Shown here: in pieces, positions 44,901 through 51,634 of the stretch | How positions within the stretch are numbered: position 1 is the first letter of the stretch | Layout of the letters: every line of letters begins with the position of its first letter | Assembly: GCA_910575835.1 (NCBI GenBank) | Contig: CAJTGB010000001.1 | Location: 1 to 64,000 of the forward strand | Source: Lachnospiraceae bacterium | Lineage (GTDB): Bacteria > Bacillota > Clostridia > Lachnospirales > Lachnospiraceae | Length of the DNA stretch: 64,000 nucleotides | Direction of reading: 5' to 3' | Made by a program: the position numbers and the translations under genes | Notes under the pieces: model-generated | Database searches by the model: none | Told to the model about the DNA's origin: nothing | What the model saw: only the letters and a program-made list of their open reading frames with translations

Positions 44901-46495
44901 CGCAGGATGGAACGCTCCGAGCTGAAAAAGGTTCGGTAGTTGATACCATTACAACGGATGGCAGCGGGCAGGCATCCAGTACCCTTTTATATTTGGGAAA
45001 ATATACAATTTCGGAGGTCCAGTCGCCGTATGGAATGGTTCTGAATATAAAATCCCAGTTAGTGGAACTGTCCTATGCCGGACAGGAAGTCGAAGTGACA
45101 GAAACTTCAGCCAGCTTTTATAATGAGCGCCAGAAGGTGCTGATCAGCCTGGAAAAAGTGATGGAACAGGATAAACAGTTCGGTATTGGAATGAACGGTG
45201 AGGTCCACAGCGTTATTTTTGGGTTGTATGCGGCGGAGGATATTGCAGCGGCAGACGGAATGGTCATTCCGGCAGATGGGTTAATCGAAATACTGGAGGT
45301 TCAGGAGGATGGAACCGCCACAGCACAGACGGATCTGCCTTTTGGTAGCTATTACCTGCGCGAAGACGGTACGGATCCTCATTACCTGCCAACTGACAAA
45401 AAGTACCCTGTGGTATTTGAGTATGCCGGGCAGGAAACAGCATTGGTACAGATTCTGGCCAATGATGGAGAAGCCATTGAAAACACTTTAAAATACGGCT
45501 CCATTTCCGGAAAGAAACAGGATGAAGACGGCAACGCATTGGCAGGCGCAAAGATTGGTCTGTTTACGGAGTCCACAAAAGAATTTACGGAAGAAAATGC
45601 CATTCTAGTGACTACATCTGCCGAGGATGGCAGCTTCGGTTTTGACAAGGTGCCATACGGAGCATGGATTGTGCGTGAAATAGAACAGCCGGAAGGTTTT
45701 GTCCTATGTGGGGAGTCTTTCTCCGTTGAAATTAAGCAGGATGGGCAGGTTGTCACATTGAAGATTACCAATGAGTTTATCGTGGGCAGTATCCATTTGA
45801 CAAAATATGATGCAGATTATCCAGACCATAAGTTATCGGGTGCAGAGTTTGAGGTTTACCTTGACAGCAATGGCAACAAAAAGCTTGATGATGAAGATGA
45901 GCTACTTGGAACACTGGATGAAACAGAGCCTGGTGAGTATCAAATGACTGATTTGCGTTTCAACGGCTATCTTGTAAAAGAATCGAAGGCCCCGGAAGGT
46001 TTCTATTTGGACGAGGGCGTCTATTATGTCAGTATAGATACAGACGGAAAAGTCTATGAGGTGGAGAACGAAGCTGGCAAAGGATTCCTTAATCAGGCCA
46101 AGAAAGGCAACCTGAAGATTATCAAAACATCCAGTGACGGGGTTGTAGAGGGATTCAGTTTCCATATTGTCGGAGATGATTACGATAAGACGTTCAAGAC
46201 GGATTCTAACGGTAAAATCTATATTGAGGACCTCCGGATCGGAAAATATACAATCACCGAGGTGGAAGACAGCCTCAGCGCCGGATACAAGCGTCCTGCG
46301 CCTGTGGTAGTCGAACTTGTTGCGGATGAAACCTTGACAGTCAATGTTCATAACGATAAAGTTACGGTGGATGTACCAAAGACAGGCGATGACTTCAATC
46401 CGTGGATGTGGATTGGCTTAATTGCTGCCAGCGCCGCTGGACTTGGCACAAGCATCTTCTGGGCCAAAAAACGCAAGAAGAAAGATACGAAGTAA
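41960..46495 (+). CDS. LPXTG-like cell-wall adhesin with thioester domain and Cna-B repeats
   Basis: A 1511-residue surface protein. A signal peptide (about residues 1-31, ending QNVFAA) precedes a thioester domain: FCIQPG with Cys84 and TQTLVWEF with Gln143, the pair expected to form the internal thioester that can bond host or partner surfaces. Many Cna-B/SpaA beta-sandwich modules follow (LKKTSEDGVVGGIQFTITG, GKLEVTKTSEDGLVEG, GAVYGLY, GYLLDE, GAEFEVYLD). An acidic low-complexity linker lies at about 600-740. The C-terminus has VPKTGD, a hydrophobic span and KKRKKKD, a sortase sorting signal. No sortase is in the window. It likely aids mating-pair contact or colonisation. Confidence 0.88.
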   Translation: MKLKRMFRKAAAMLLAIVTAFSVIPIQNVFAATGDAAVITFSYTYDSNGNAMHYNSSAVINGYTAGGQGKYKYRMFVDGDTGFCIQPGVPLHTGDNLKEASSKTWDALSNAQQKAVGMALLYGYQGNRGNLSGSDDEKWLATQTLVWEFVTGCREATGSYKQTSSTVYNLHFGSNYPNSGARAAYDQIVSLLTKHNTIPSFMSGSTNGATKELKYSNGKYTLTLTDSNGVLSDYSFSSSNSSVKVTKSGNRLEITSVQAFEGSVRISATRNNIPAVSESAKLIAYGDDALQDVVTGVEKANPVNAYLNVETPVGTMSLKKTSEDGVVGGIQFTITGNNYNKTVTTQEDGTITVEGMFPGTYTVTEAGYDRYEPQKSQTITIVGGKTTAVTFDNKLKRGKLEVTKTSEDGLVEGVTFRLSGTSLAGLAVDEYAVTDSSGVARFENVLISGTEPYTLEETDTAVRYVIPANQMAQIEWNKVTKCSFENILKKFRVEVNKKDRVTGYAQGDASLAGAVYGLYQGDTLVASYTTDAEGSFISDYFICDSDWTLKEISSSEGYLLDESVYTIPADPGNFEIELNQIPINVTEQVIMGRIRLIKHIDKEQEDIETVKETETAKDTENTENSSAFGVQVAELLMLAAESGSDPQKDVSSSDPQTEAETAEAEDNGSNVTEESKDTAVSDGNTQMESETETVPEESQAPDTEETVPSETEPEKDKYETTPIPEEDIKAPGHEGIIEQPEEGAKFQIYLSSAGSFDNAREAERDILTTDADGFAVSKDMPYGRYTVHQIEGMEGQAFVPDFTVYIRQDDQTYSYILNNLTQASFIRIEKHDAETGKIIPAAGVGFQVRDLSTGELISQNVYYPTPVVIDTFFTNDEGWLMLPCELPYGCYELIEVETCYGYVLSSEPVSFQVDGSQDVVVVEKQNMPQKSKIHITKSGEIFSTVMVEENKGFSDRYTPVYETRGLEGAVYEICAAEDIYTQDGTLRAEKGSVVDTITTDGSGQASSTLLYLGKYTISEVQSPYGMVLNIKSQLVELSYAGQEVEVTETSASFYNERQKVLISLEKVMEQDKQFGIGMNGEVHSVIFGLYAAEDIAAADGMVIPADGLIEILEVQEDGTATAQTDLPFGSYYLREDGTDPHYLPTDKKYPVVFEYAGQETALVQILANDGEAIENTLKYGSISGKKQDEDGNALAGAKIGLFTESTKEFTEENAILVTTSAEDGSFGFDKVPYGAWIVREIEQPEGFVLCGESFSVEIKQDGQVVTLKITNEFIVGSIHLTKYDADYPDHKLSGAEFEVYLDSNGNKKLDDEDELLGTLDETEPGEYQMTDLRFNGYLVKESKAPEGFYLDEGVYYVSIDTDGKVYEVENEAGKGFLNQAKKGNLKIIKTSSDGVVEGFSFHIVGDDYDKTFKTDSNGKIYIEDLRIGKYTITEVEDSLSAGYKRPAPVVVELVADETLTVNVHNDKVTVDVPKTGDDFNPWMWIGLIAASAAGLGTSIFWAKKRKKKDTK

Positions 46496-46519
46496 GAATC
46501 TGTAAATCAGAAAGGAACT

Positions 46520-46545
46520 GGGCAGAGATTCTCTGCCCGGTTCTC
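46520..46545 (+). terminator. Hairpin after the adhesin gene
   Basis: gggcagag (46520-46527) pairs with ctctgccc (46531-46538) and is followed by ggttctcaattt. The stem is strong but the T run is poor. Confidence 0.55.
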
Positions 46546-46656
46546 AATTTAGACCCTTATGTTGATATGAAATCAAAATAAAAAAAGTTTTGGAGGACAA
46601 ATATTATGACTTAAAATCGTAAATGATAATAAATGAAAAATCTATTTTGAGTTAAG

Positions 46657-46704
46657 TTGACAAATCAAAATAACGGAGGTATAATAAGAGTGTTATTTTG
46701 ATTT
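46657..46704 (+). promoter_or_regulatory. Promoter and 13-bp inverted-repeat operator of the Fic gene
   Basis: TTGACA at 46657-46662 and TATAAT at 46680-46685, 17 bases apart, form a consensus promoter. A perfect inverted repeat, aaatcaaaataac (46662-46674) and gttattttgattt (46692-46704), brackets the -10 and touches the ribosome site of the Fic gene. This geometry suits a repressor dimer, probably the Fic protein through its C-terminal winged helix. As RNA, only the downstream arm would be transcribed, so a DNA operator is more likely. Confidence 0.75.
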
Positions 46705-46717
46705 GGAGGTGTCTTTT

Positions 46718-47851
46718 ATGGGAAGAGCGGGAGAATATGTCAAGAATTTAAGCGGAGAGGCAGAATACAAATCTTTTTGTCCAGCACCACTTCCGCCGTT
46801 ATTGGAGATGGATGCGGATATGATTACTGCTTTAATTGGGGCGACAAAAGCACTGGCTACACTGGACACTCTTTCTGCTAATATTCCCAATATGAGCCTT
46901 TTTATCTCCATGTATGTGCGTAAGGAAGCGTTGTTGTCCTCCCAGATCGAGGGCACACAGGCTACACTGGAGGATGTGCTGGATCCACTCATTGAACAGA
47001 ATGCAAACCAGAATGTGTCGGATGTCATCAATTATATCAAGGCTACTGAATTTGCACTGAATCGGTTAGAAACTCTGCCGCTTTGTAATCGGCTGATTAA
47101 AGAGACCCATGCTGTTTTGATGGAAGGCGTCAGAGGCCAGGAAAAGAGTCCGGGCGAATTCCGGATCTCTCAAAACTGGATCGGAGCTGCAGGAAGCACG
47201 CTGAAAAATGCGAGATATATTCCGCCGCGCCCAGAAGACATGCAAAAAGCAATGTCGGATTTGGAAAAGTACATCCATTCGGATGATACGCTGGATATCC
47301 TAATCCAAGCGGCTCTTCTTCACTATCAGTTTGAAACGATCCATCCGTTTTTAGATGGAAACGGCCGTGTAGGGAGACTTCTGATTACTTTGTTTTTAAT
47401 TGAGAAAAAAGCCCTGAAAACACCAGCTCTGTATATTTCCTGTTTTCTGAAGAAAAACCGCATCGAATATTATGACCGTATGAGTGAAGTCAGAAACAAA
47501 GACAATTATGAGCAGTGGGTCAGGTTTTTCCTGCAGGCAGTGAAAGAATCTGCTGAGGATGCAACGGAGGCAATCCATAAGCTCTCCGCTCTGCATGACC
47601 GTAACGAGGCGGTTGTTAAGCAGATGGGGCGTGCAGCGCAAACAGCAGAAAAACTGTTTTCCTATCTGGAGCAAAACCCGATTATTGATATTAGGAAGAC
47701 AGCAGATGAATTAGGACTCTCTTTTAGCACAGTATCCGCAGCAGTGGGCAGGTTTGTGAAAGAGGGAATCTTAATGCAGACAAACAATGCAAGCAGAAAC
47801 AGGGTATTTGCTTATCAGGAATATCTGGATATTTTACGAAAAGACACTTAA
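46718..47851 (+). CDS. Fic/DOC family AMP-transferase-like protein with winged helix
   Basis: A 377-residue protein. The ATG at 46718 follows TGGAGGTG. The N-terminal part carries SSQIEGTQ (Ser74, Glu78, Gly79), the (S/T)xxxE(G/N) inhibitory helix of class II Fic proteins. The catalytic motif is HPFLDGNGRVGR with His209. The C-terminal 80 residues (KTADELGLSFSTVSAAVGRF) form a winged helix. Fic enzymes add AMP or similar groups to target proteins, and the internal inhibitory Glu means no separate antitoxin is needed. The palindrome over its promoter suggests autorepression. It is a single-gene unit closed by a terminator. Confidence 0.9.
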   Translation: MGRAGEYVKNLSGEAEYKSFCPAPLPPLLEMDADMITALIGATKALATLDTLSANIPNMSLFISMYVRKEALLSSQIEGTQATLEDVLDPLIEQNANQNVSDVINYIKATEFALNRLETLPLCNRLIKETHAVLMEGVRGQEKSPGEFRISQNWIGAAGSTLKNARYIPPRPEDMQKAMSDLEKYIHSDDTLDILIQAALLHYQFETIHPFLDGNGRVGRLLITLFLIEKKALKTPALYISCFLKKNRIEYYDRMSEVRNKDNYEQWVRFFLQAVKESAEDATEAIHKLSALHDRNEAVVKQMGRAAQTAEKLFSYLEQNPIIDIRKTADELGLSFSTVSAAVGRFVKEGILMQTNNASRNRVFAYQEYLDILRKDT

Positions 47852-47871
47852 AAATTCATATGATTATCATG

Positions 47872-47899
47872 GGCTGTCCTTAAAAGGGCAGCCTTTTTT
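47872..47899 (+). terminator. Rho-independent terminator after the Fic gene
   Basis: ggctgtcc pairs with gggcagcc around ttaaaa and is followed by six T. It directly abuts the ribosome site of the next gene. Confidence 0.8.
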
Positions 47900-47913
47900 A
47901 GGAGGAAATGACC

Positions 47914-48462
47914 ATGAAAGTAAAATTGTTAAAAGGAATTCTGACAGTCCTTTCTCTCATCTGTATCCTCTGCATTCCGGCCACACCGATCTATGCGGAG
48001 CCGCAGGGAACGGATGGAACGGAAATGCAGGTCATAGAACCTGAGAAACTGGAAATTCAGCTCGGTGCAGACTGGGCTGGAGTAGAATTTCAGCTGAAAA
48101 CGGATTCCGGGATGTACCCTGGAACCATAGCAGTTGGCGAAGACGGTGTCCTGAGAATGGAACTGGGCGGCAGCAAATCCTATGTGCTGACCTGTATGAA
48201 TTCCTCTGTATCTGCTCCACAAGCAACGCAAGTCCCTGCCACAACAGAGGAGATGCAAAATGAGAGCAGTGAGAACCAGAAAAGCAATGGTTCAAATAGC
48301 GGGCAAGATACAAAGGGCACAGTTGCAGGCATCCCGGTACTTCATCTCGTACTATTTGCAGGCGGCATGGTTTTGGCTGTCGGCAGTTTAGTCGTCATGC
48401 AGGTGATGAAAAAACGCAGTGAAAGCGATGTTGAGTACGAGGATGAATATGGAGAGGATTAG
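47914..48462 (+). CDS. Secreted, membrane-anchored hypothetical protein
   Basis: A protein of about 182 residues. The ATG at 47914 is eight bases from AGGAGG and is preferred over the ATG at 47908. An N-terminal signal (LLKGILTVLSLICILCIP, ending PIYAEP) leads to an extracellular part of about 110 residues (LGADWAGVEFQLKTDSGMYP). A Ser/Asn/Gln-rich linker, a transmembrane helix (VLHLVLFAGGMVLAVGSLVVM) and an acidic tail (VEYEDEYGED) follow. It has no sorting signal. Its place after the adhesin and Fic genes suggests a surface accessory role, but I do not recognise it. Confidence 0.55.
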   Translation: MKVKLLKGILTVLSLICILCIPATPIYAEPQGTDGTEMQVIEPEKLEIQLGADWAGVEFQLKTDSGMYPGTIAVGEDGVLRMELGGSKSYVLTCMNSSVSAPQATQVPATTEEMQNESSENQKSNGSNSGQDTKGTVAGIPVLHLVLFAGGMVLAVGSLVVMQVMKKRSESDVEYEDEYGED

Positions 48463-48544
48463 TCTCAGACTGATTTCGGAACACACGAGAAATCCTTATA
48501 GGAATAATTTGAACAAAAAATTAAAATAAATATTCCTATAAGGC

Positions 48545-48573
48545 TTGACATGCAGATTTTAATTTGCTATACT
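48545..48573 (+). promoter_or_regulatory. Consensus promoter of the structured RNA
   Basis: TTGACA at 48545-48550 and TATACT at 48568-48573 are 17 bases apart. Transcription would start near 48580, at the edge of the folded region. Just upstream, ccttataggaat (48494-48505) and attcctataagg (48532-48543) form a perfect inverted repeat that may be an operator. Confidence 0.75.
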
Positions 48574-48579
48574 ATAACC

Positions 48580-48817
48580 GTGGCAGGGACTTGCGTTCAG
48601 GCTCTCGGTACGTTTGTGGTATAGCGTCAGACCTGATTCAAGGGAATTAGGGAACCGTTACGGATTCTGCGCATTGAGCGGATCCATAACAACGCAAGTC
48701 ATTTGAATATTAAAGCCGGAAGGCTGCTTAAATACTTACAGAGTCAATTTGCTGGATGAGACATTGAAATTCCAGTGCTTTGGCTCTGTATGCTTTTTTG
48801 CAGACCTTCCGGCTTTT
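48580..48817 (+). ncRNA. Structured RNA candidate with own promoter and terminator-like 3' domain
   Basis: About 240 nt without a credible reading frame folds in two domains. The 5' domain is closed by a perfect 10-bp helix, gacttgcgtt (48588-48597) with aacgcaagtc (48691-48700). Inside it, gttacggattc pairs with ggatccataac. The 3' domain is a long arm: agccggaagg (48714-48723) pairs with ccttccggct (48805-48814), with an inner tacagag/ctctgta helix and ctgga/tccag tip, followed by ttttct. The layout suggests either an independent small RNA or a leader with a terminator controlling the zinc-finger and sigma genes downstream. It does not match a class I can name. Confidence 0.6.
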
Positions 48818-48844
48818 TCTTTTATCCAAACGGAGGTTAAGACG

Positions 48845-49318
48845 ATGAAAAAACAAAAAAAGAAAAGAAAGGGATTTCAGGCAGGTTCTATGCGTTGCCC
48901 TTATTGTGGCAGTCCGGTTATTTATCGGAGTGCGGATGGGATTTATCATGATAACAGTAAAAAAACAATGCTCTATGTATGCGGCCGTTATCCGGAATGT
49001 GACGCTTATGTACGAGTCCATGCTGGAACCAATATCCCAGTGGGAAGCCTGGCCAATCATGAACTTCGCACCCTCAGGCGGACCGCACATCACTATTTTG
49101 ACCAGCTGCACCAGTCTGGGATGATGAGCAAACAGGATGCTTATCAGTGGCTGGCAGACTTAATTTGTGCTCCTTTATCGGAGGCACATATTGGCCATCT
49201 GGGGGAATATTACTGCAAACAGGTTATTGAAGAGAGCCGCAGGCTGATGGAGCGCCGTAAATCCGGAAAGAACAGATACCGATTTCGAGCATTAGAAGGG
49301 GGCGTGGCAGCCTCATGA
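48845..49318 (+). CDS. DUF3268-type zinc-finger protein
   Basis: A 157-residue basic protein from the ATG at 48845, preceded by CGGAGG. KKQKKKRKGFQAGSMRCPYC opens a zinc finger (CPYCGSPV, then VCGRYPEC), the DUF3268 zinc-finger pattern also seen in topoisomerase-like ribbons. The rest is helical (LRRTAHHYFDQLHQSGMMSK). It probably binds DNA or RNA. It starts right after the structured RNA's terminator-like arm and overlaps the sigma-factor gene by four bases (ATGA), so it is the first gene of a two-gene unit. Confidence 0.7.
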   Translation: MKKQKKKRKGFQAGSMRCPYCGSPVIYRSADGIYHDNSKKTMLYVCGRYPECDAYVRVHAGTNIPVGSLANHELRTLRRTAHHYFDQLHQSGMMSKQDAYQWLADLICAPLSEAHIGHLGEYYCKQVIEESRRLMERRKSGKNRYRFRALEGGVAAS

Positions 49319-49872
49319 TATTAACAGGAAAAGAACAGGAGAAGGTTGCAAAAAATATCGGTCTGATACATAGAGTGATTCAGGATAAGCTGCAGCCCCC
49401 TTATCAGGTGGGTATGTATTCCTACGAAGATCTTTTTCAGATTGGAAGCATTGGCCTATGCAAAGCTGCTGCAACTGACAAGGGCGGCACGTTTTCCACC
49501 TATGCCTATCGGCTGATCTGGCATGAGATCTGTGATGCCATGGTTTATGCTACCCGAAGACAGGCGAAGGAGATTCTCTCCGATGTGACCCCATATATTG
49601 CAGCAGAACAGGAAACTCCGGAGGAACTATCGGATTTTCGTATGGACATCAATCGTATACTCGAACAGGCAAAGGCCGAGGCACCGCCTTCCACCAGTAA
49701 AGGCATAGACGCCATCTGCATGATGTCAAAAGGATATACAAGCAGTGAAATTGGAGTAAAAATGAATGCTTCAGCAAAACTGGTTTGTGCTTGGGTATCC
49801 AAAGCACGGAAGTTCCTGAAGAGCCGGCCGGAGTTTGTGCAGCTTGCAGATGCCTATCATCTGGAGGGGTGA
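49315..49872 (+). CDS. Sigma-70-like RNA polymerase factor of the element
   Basis: A 185-residue protein coupled to the zinc-finger gene by ATGA. Region 2 is clear: IGLIHRVIQDKL, SYEDLFQIGSIGLCKAAATD, then GTFSTYAYRLIWHEICDA (compare the YEDLxQxGxIGL...FSTYAxxxI pattern of sigma-70). Region 4 at the C-terminus reads ICMMSKGYTSSEIGVKMN, then VCAWVSKARKFL, a helix-turn-helix. It may direct transcription of element genes such as the transfer or adhesin operons. This is inference from family and place; its target promoters are not visible. Confidence 0.75.
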   Translation: MILTGKEQEKVAKNIGLIHRVIQDKLQPPYQVGMYSYEDLFQIGSIGLCKAAATDKGGTFSTYAYRLIWHEICDAMVYATRRQAKEILSDVTPYIAAEQETPEELSDFRMDINRILEQAKAEAPPSTSKGIDAICMMSKGYTSSEIGVKMNASAKLVCAWVSKARKFLKSRPEFVQLADAYHLEG

Positions 49873-49949
49873 CGGGCAGATCATATGGGATGCGGATAGC
49901 CTTGATTGGTTTACAGCATCTCGCTTTTTTTTATTTTTGGAGGCAAATT

Positions 49950-50348
49950 ATGAGTAGACTGAAAAAGAGCACATGGAAATGGATAATTCCGTTTCTCATT
50001 ATGATCATTACATTGATTTTATTTAGGATGATATTTTTGTTGGGTTATGTACCTACGGAGTCTATGGAACCGACATTGAAAAAAGACAGTTATATTGTTG
50101 GAGTCCGGATTTATTCCAAACTTGAAACAGGCGATATTATTATTTTTCATCATGACGGGAAGCTGCTGGTCAAGCGGATTGCAGCGGTAAAAAATGAACA
50201 TATAGAGCACAATGGAATCAGTGTGGCAGTACCGGAGAACTGTTATTATGTTCTTGGAGACAATGCAGGGCATTCACTGGACTCCAGATACTGGGAAGAA
50301 CCTTTTGTGAGGGAAGAGGATATTATGGCGAAACTGATTTGGCCATAA
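49950..50348 (+). CDS. Signal peptidase I
   Basis: A 132-residue S26 peptidase that removes signal peptides outside the membrane. The ATG at 49950 follows TTGGAGG. An N-terminal membrane anchor (WIIPFLIMIITLILFRMIFL) precedes YVPTESMEPTL with the nucleophile Ser38, LLVKRIAA with the general-base Lys75, and YYVLGDNAGHSLDSRYW (box E). It is short, as are many element-borne signal peptidases. It may process the adhesin or other secreted element proteins. The gap 50349-50518 holds no convincing gene. Confidence 0.85.
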   Translation: MSRLKKSTWKWIIPFLIMIITLILFRMIFLLGYVPTESMEPTLKKDSYIVGVRIYSKLETGDIIIFHHDGKLLVKRIAAVKNEHIEHNGISVAVPENCYYVLGDNAGHSLDSRYWEEPFVREEDIMAKLIWP

Positions 50349-50518
50349 ATTTTTTATCATATTTCAGGCTGTAACAGACATTATGGAAAAGAATGTATTT
50401 GAATTAGGGGGGGAGTGGCTCTGACAGGGAAAAAAGTATGAATATAGAATGTTCTGAGGATGGATTTAGGAACACAGAGGAGATAATAAGAAAAAAGCAG
50501 CCAATCCGTGTGACCACT

Positions 50519-50833
50519 TTACTTTTTGCTGTTCAGTTCTTTCATAATGCCGAGGATATATGCCATTAATTTTGGATCCAGTTTCTTTGCTTCTGCAATA
50601 AATTCCTGCAGGGTTTCTGGATAAAGATTTTCTTCATCAAAGAATTCCTTTGGTGTTACGCCAAGATATTCACAGATATAGAAGAAGGACTGCATGGCAG
50701 GAAGTGATTTTTTGTTTTCAATGTTATTGATGTAGTTGTTTGCCTGCCCCAACGACAATGACATATCGCGTGCAGATACACCTTTTTGTAATCTCAGCTT
50801 TGCCAGCCGTTCCGGGACGAATTCTTCATACAT
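50519..50833 (-). CDS. XRE-family transcriptional regulator
   Basis: A 104-residue protein. The minus-strand ATG at 50833 is eight bases from GGAGG and is preferred over an in-frame GTG nine bases earlier. The helix-turn-helix (RLAKLRLQKGVSARDMSLSL, then NYINNIENKKSLPAMQSFFY) is of the Cro/CI type, and EYLGVTPKEFFDEE is the usual follow-on. It is divergent from the SLOG gene. The perfect inverted repeat at 50886-50910 between them is its likely operator. Confidence 0.85.
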   Translation of the reverse strand: MYEEFVPERLAKLRLQKGVSARDMSLSLGQANNYINNIENKKSLPAMQSFFYICEYLGVTPKEFFDEENLYPETLQEFIAEAKKLDPKLMAYILGIMKELNSKK

Positions 50834-50885
50834 CAGACCCACCTCCTACTCTGTAATAGATTGTACCTCATACATTACTTCTATT

Positions 50886-50939
50886 CGCAAATAGAAAAAG
50901 GGTATTTGCGTTGACTTGAAAAAATAAAGCTATTATAAT
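50886..50939 (+). promoter_or_regulatory. Promoter of the SLOG gene with overlapping inverted-repeat operator
   Basis: cgcaaata (50886-50893) and tatttgcg (50903-50910) form a perfect 8-bp inverted repeat directly upstream of the -35. TTGACT at 50911-50916 and TATAAT at 50934-50939, 17 bases apart, form the promoter. Binding by the divergent XRE regulator would affect both genes. Confidence 0.75.
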
Positions 50940-50981
50940 GATGATAGATACAAAATTAAATCTATTAAACGGAGGAACCTA

Positions 50982-51497
50982 ATGGAAGAAAAGACCTGTT
51001 GTGTCACAGGACACAGAGATATACCGGATGAACAGATAGACGCGGTAAAATATGCTTTGCGGCGTGAAATTGTAAAGGCGGTTTCGGATGGTTATACCGG
51101 ATTTATGACCGGATTTGCCAATGGTGCAGACCAATACTTTGCGGAAGTTGTAGTGATTCTGCAAAAGGATTTCCCTGAGCTGCGGTTGATTGCGGTGCTT
51201 CCATACTGGAAACGGATGGACAGTCTGTGCCAGAAGGAACATACAAACGCCCTTCTGGATGCCTGTGCAGAGGTTATCGTAATTCAGGATGAATACAGGC
51301 CCAATGTCTATGCCAAACGCAACCGTTACATGGTGGAACATTCAGACCGTGTAATTGCAGTGTATGACGGTCGGGAAAAAGGCGGTACAGTTAAGACGAT
51401 TCGTTTTGCGCACCAATTTCGGAAAGAACTGCGGGAAATACCCGTAGGGTTAAACTTGGACAAAAGCAGGATAAATCTTGGACAAAACCGGAAATGA
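50982..51497 (+). CDS. SLOG-family (DUF1273-like) protein
   Basis: A 171-residue Rossmann-like protein. CCVTGHRDIP (residues 6-15), TGFANGADQYFAEVV, LIAVLPYWKR, and HSDRVIAVYDGREKGGT match the YpsA/DUF1273 branch of the SLOG superfamily. SLOG domains bind nucleotides or nucleotide-derived ligands, and many relatives take part in defence or stress signalling; this is family knowledge, and the ligand is unknown here. The ATG at 50982 follows ACGGAGG. Control by the divergent XRE gene is likely. Confidence 0.75.
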   Translation: MEEKTCCVTGHRDIPDEQIDAVKYALRREIVKAVSDGYTGFMTGFANGADQYFAEVVVILQKDFPELRLIAVLPYWKRMDSLCQKEHTNALLDACAEVIVIQDEYRPNVYAKRNRYMVEHSDRVIAVYDGREKGGTVKTIRFAHQFRKELREIPVGLNLDKSRINLGQNRK

Positions 51498-51634
51498 AAA
51501 AGTGGAGGTACAGGCTGCTCTATGGTATAATAAATATTCAACCGTGAAGACCAGTGTCAATTCGGTTGGATTTGAATAAATAATCAATCAACTTATATGA
51601 AAATGGGAAACCACAGTTTGAAAGGAGTATTTGC

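Larger units (their letters stand above)
25130..50350 (+). mobile_element. Conjugation module of an integrative conjugative element (left boundary near lysS)
   Basis: Immediately after lysS the content changes to a plus-strand block typical of Lachnospiraceae conjugative elements. It holds DUF6462/DUF5348 DNA-binding proteins, VirB2-, VirB6-, VirB3- and VirB4-like proteins, an NlpC/P60 cell-wall hydrolase, VirD4, a large Cna-B adhesin, a Fic protein, a sigma factor and a signal peptidase. A tandem ttgacaacaa repeat (25159-25182) marks the left edge and may be part of an attachment region. No integrase or relaxase is found in this span. The right boundary is not visible and is put where the secretion-linked genes end. 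Confidence 0.7.

Noticed and set aside
50439-50573. 44-codon plus-strand frame downstream of the signal peptidase
   Set aside because: It has no proper ribosome site and overlaps the 3' end of the XRE gene on the other strand.
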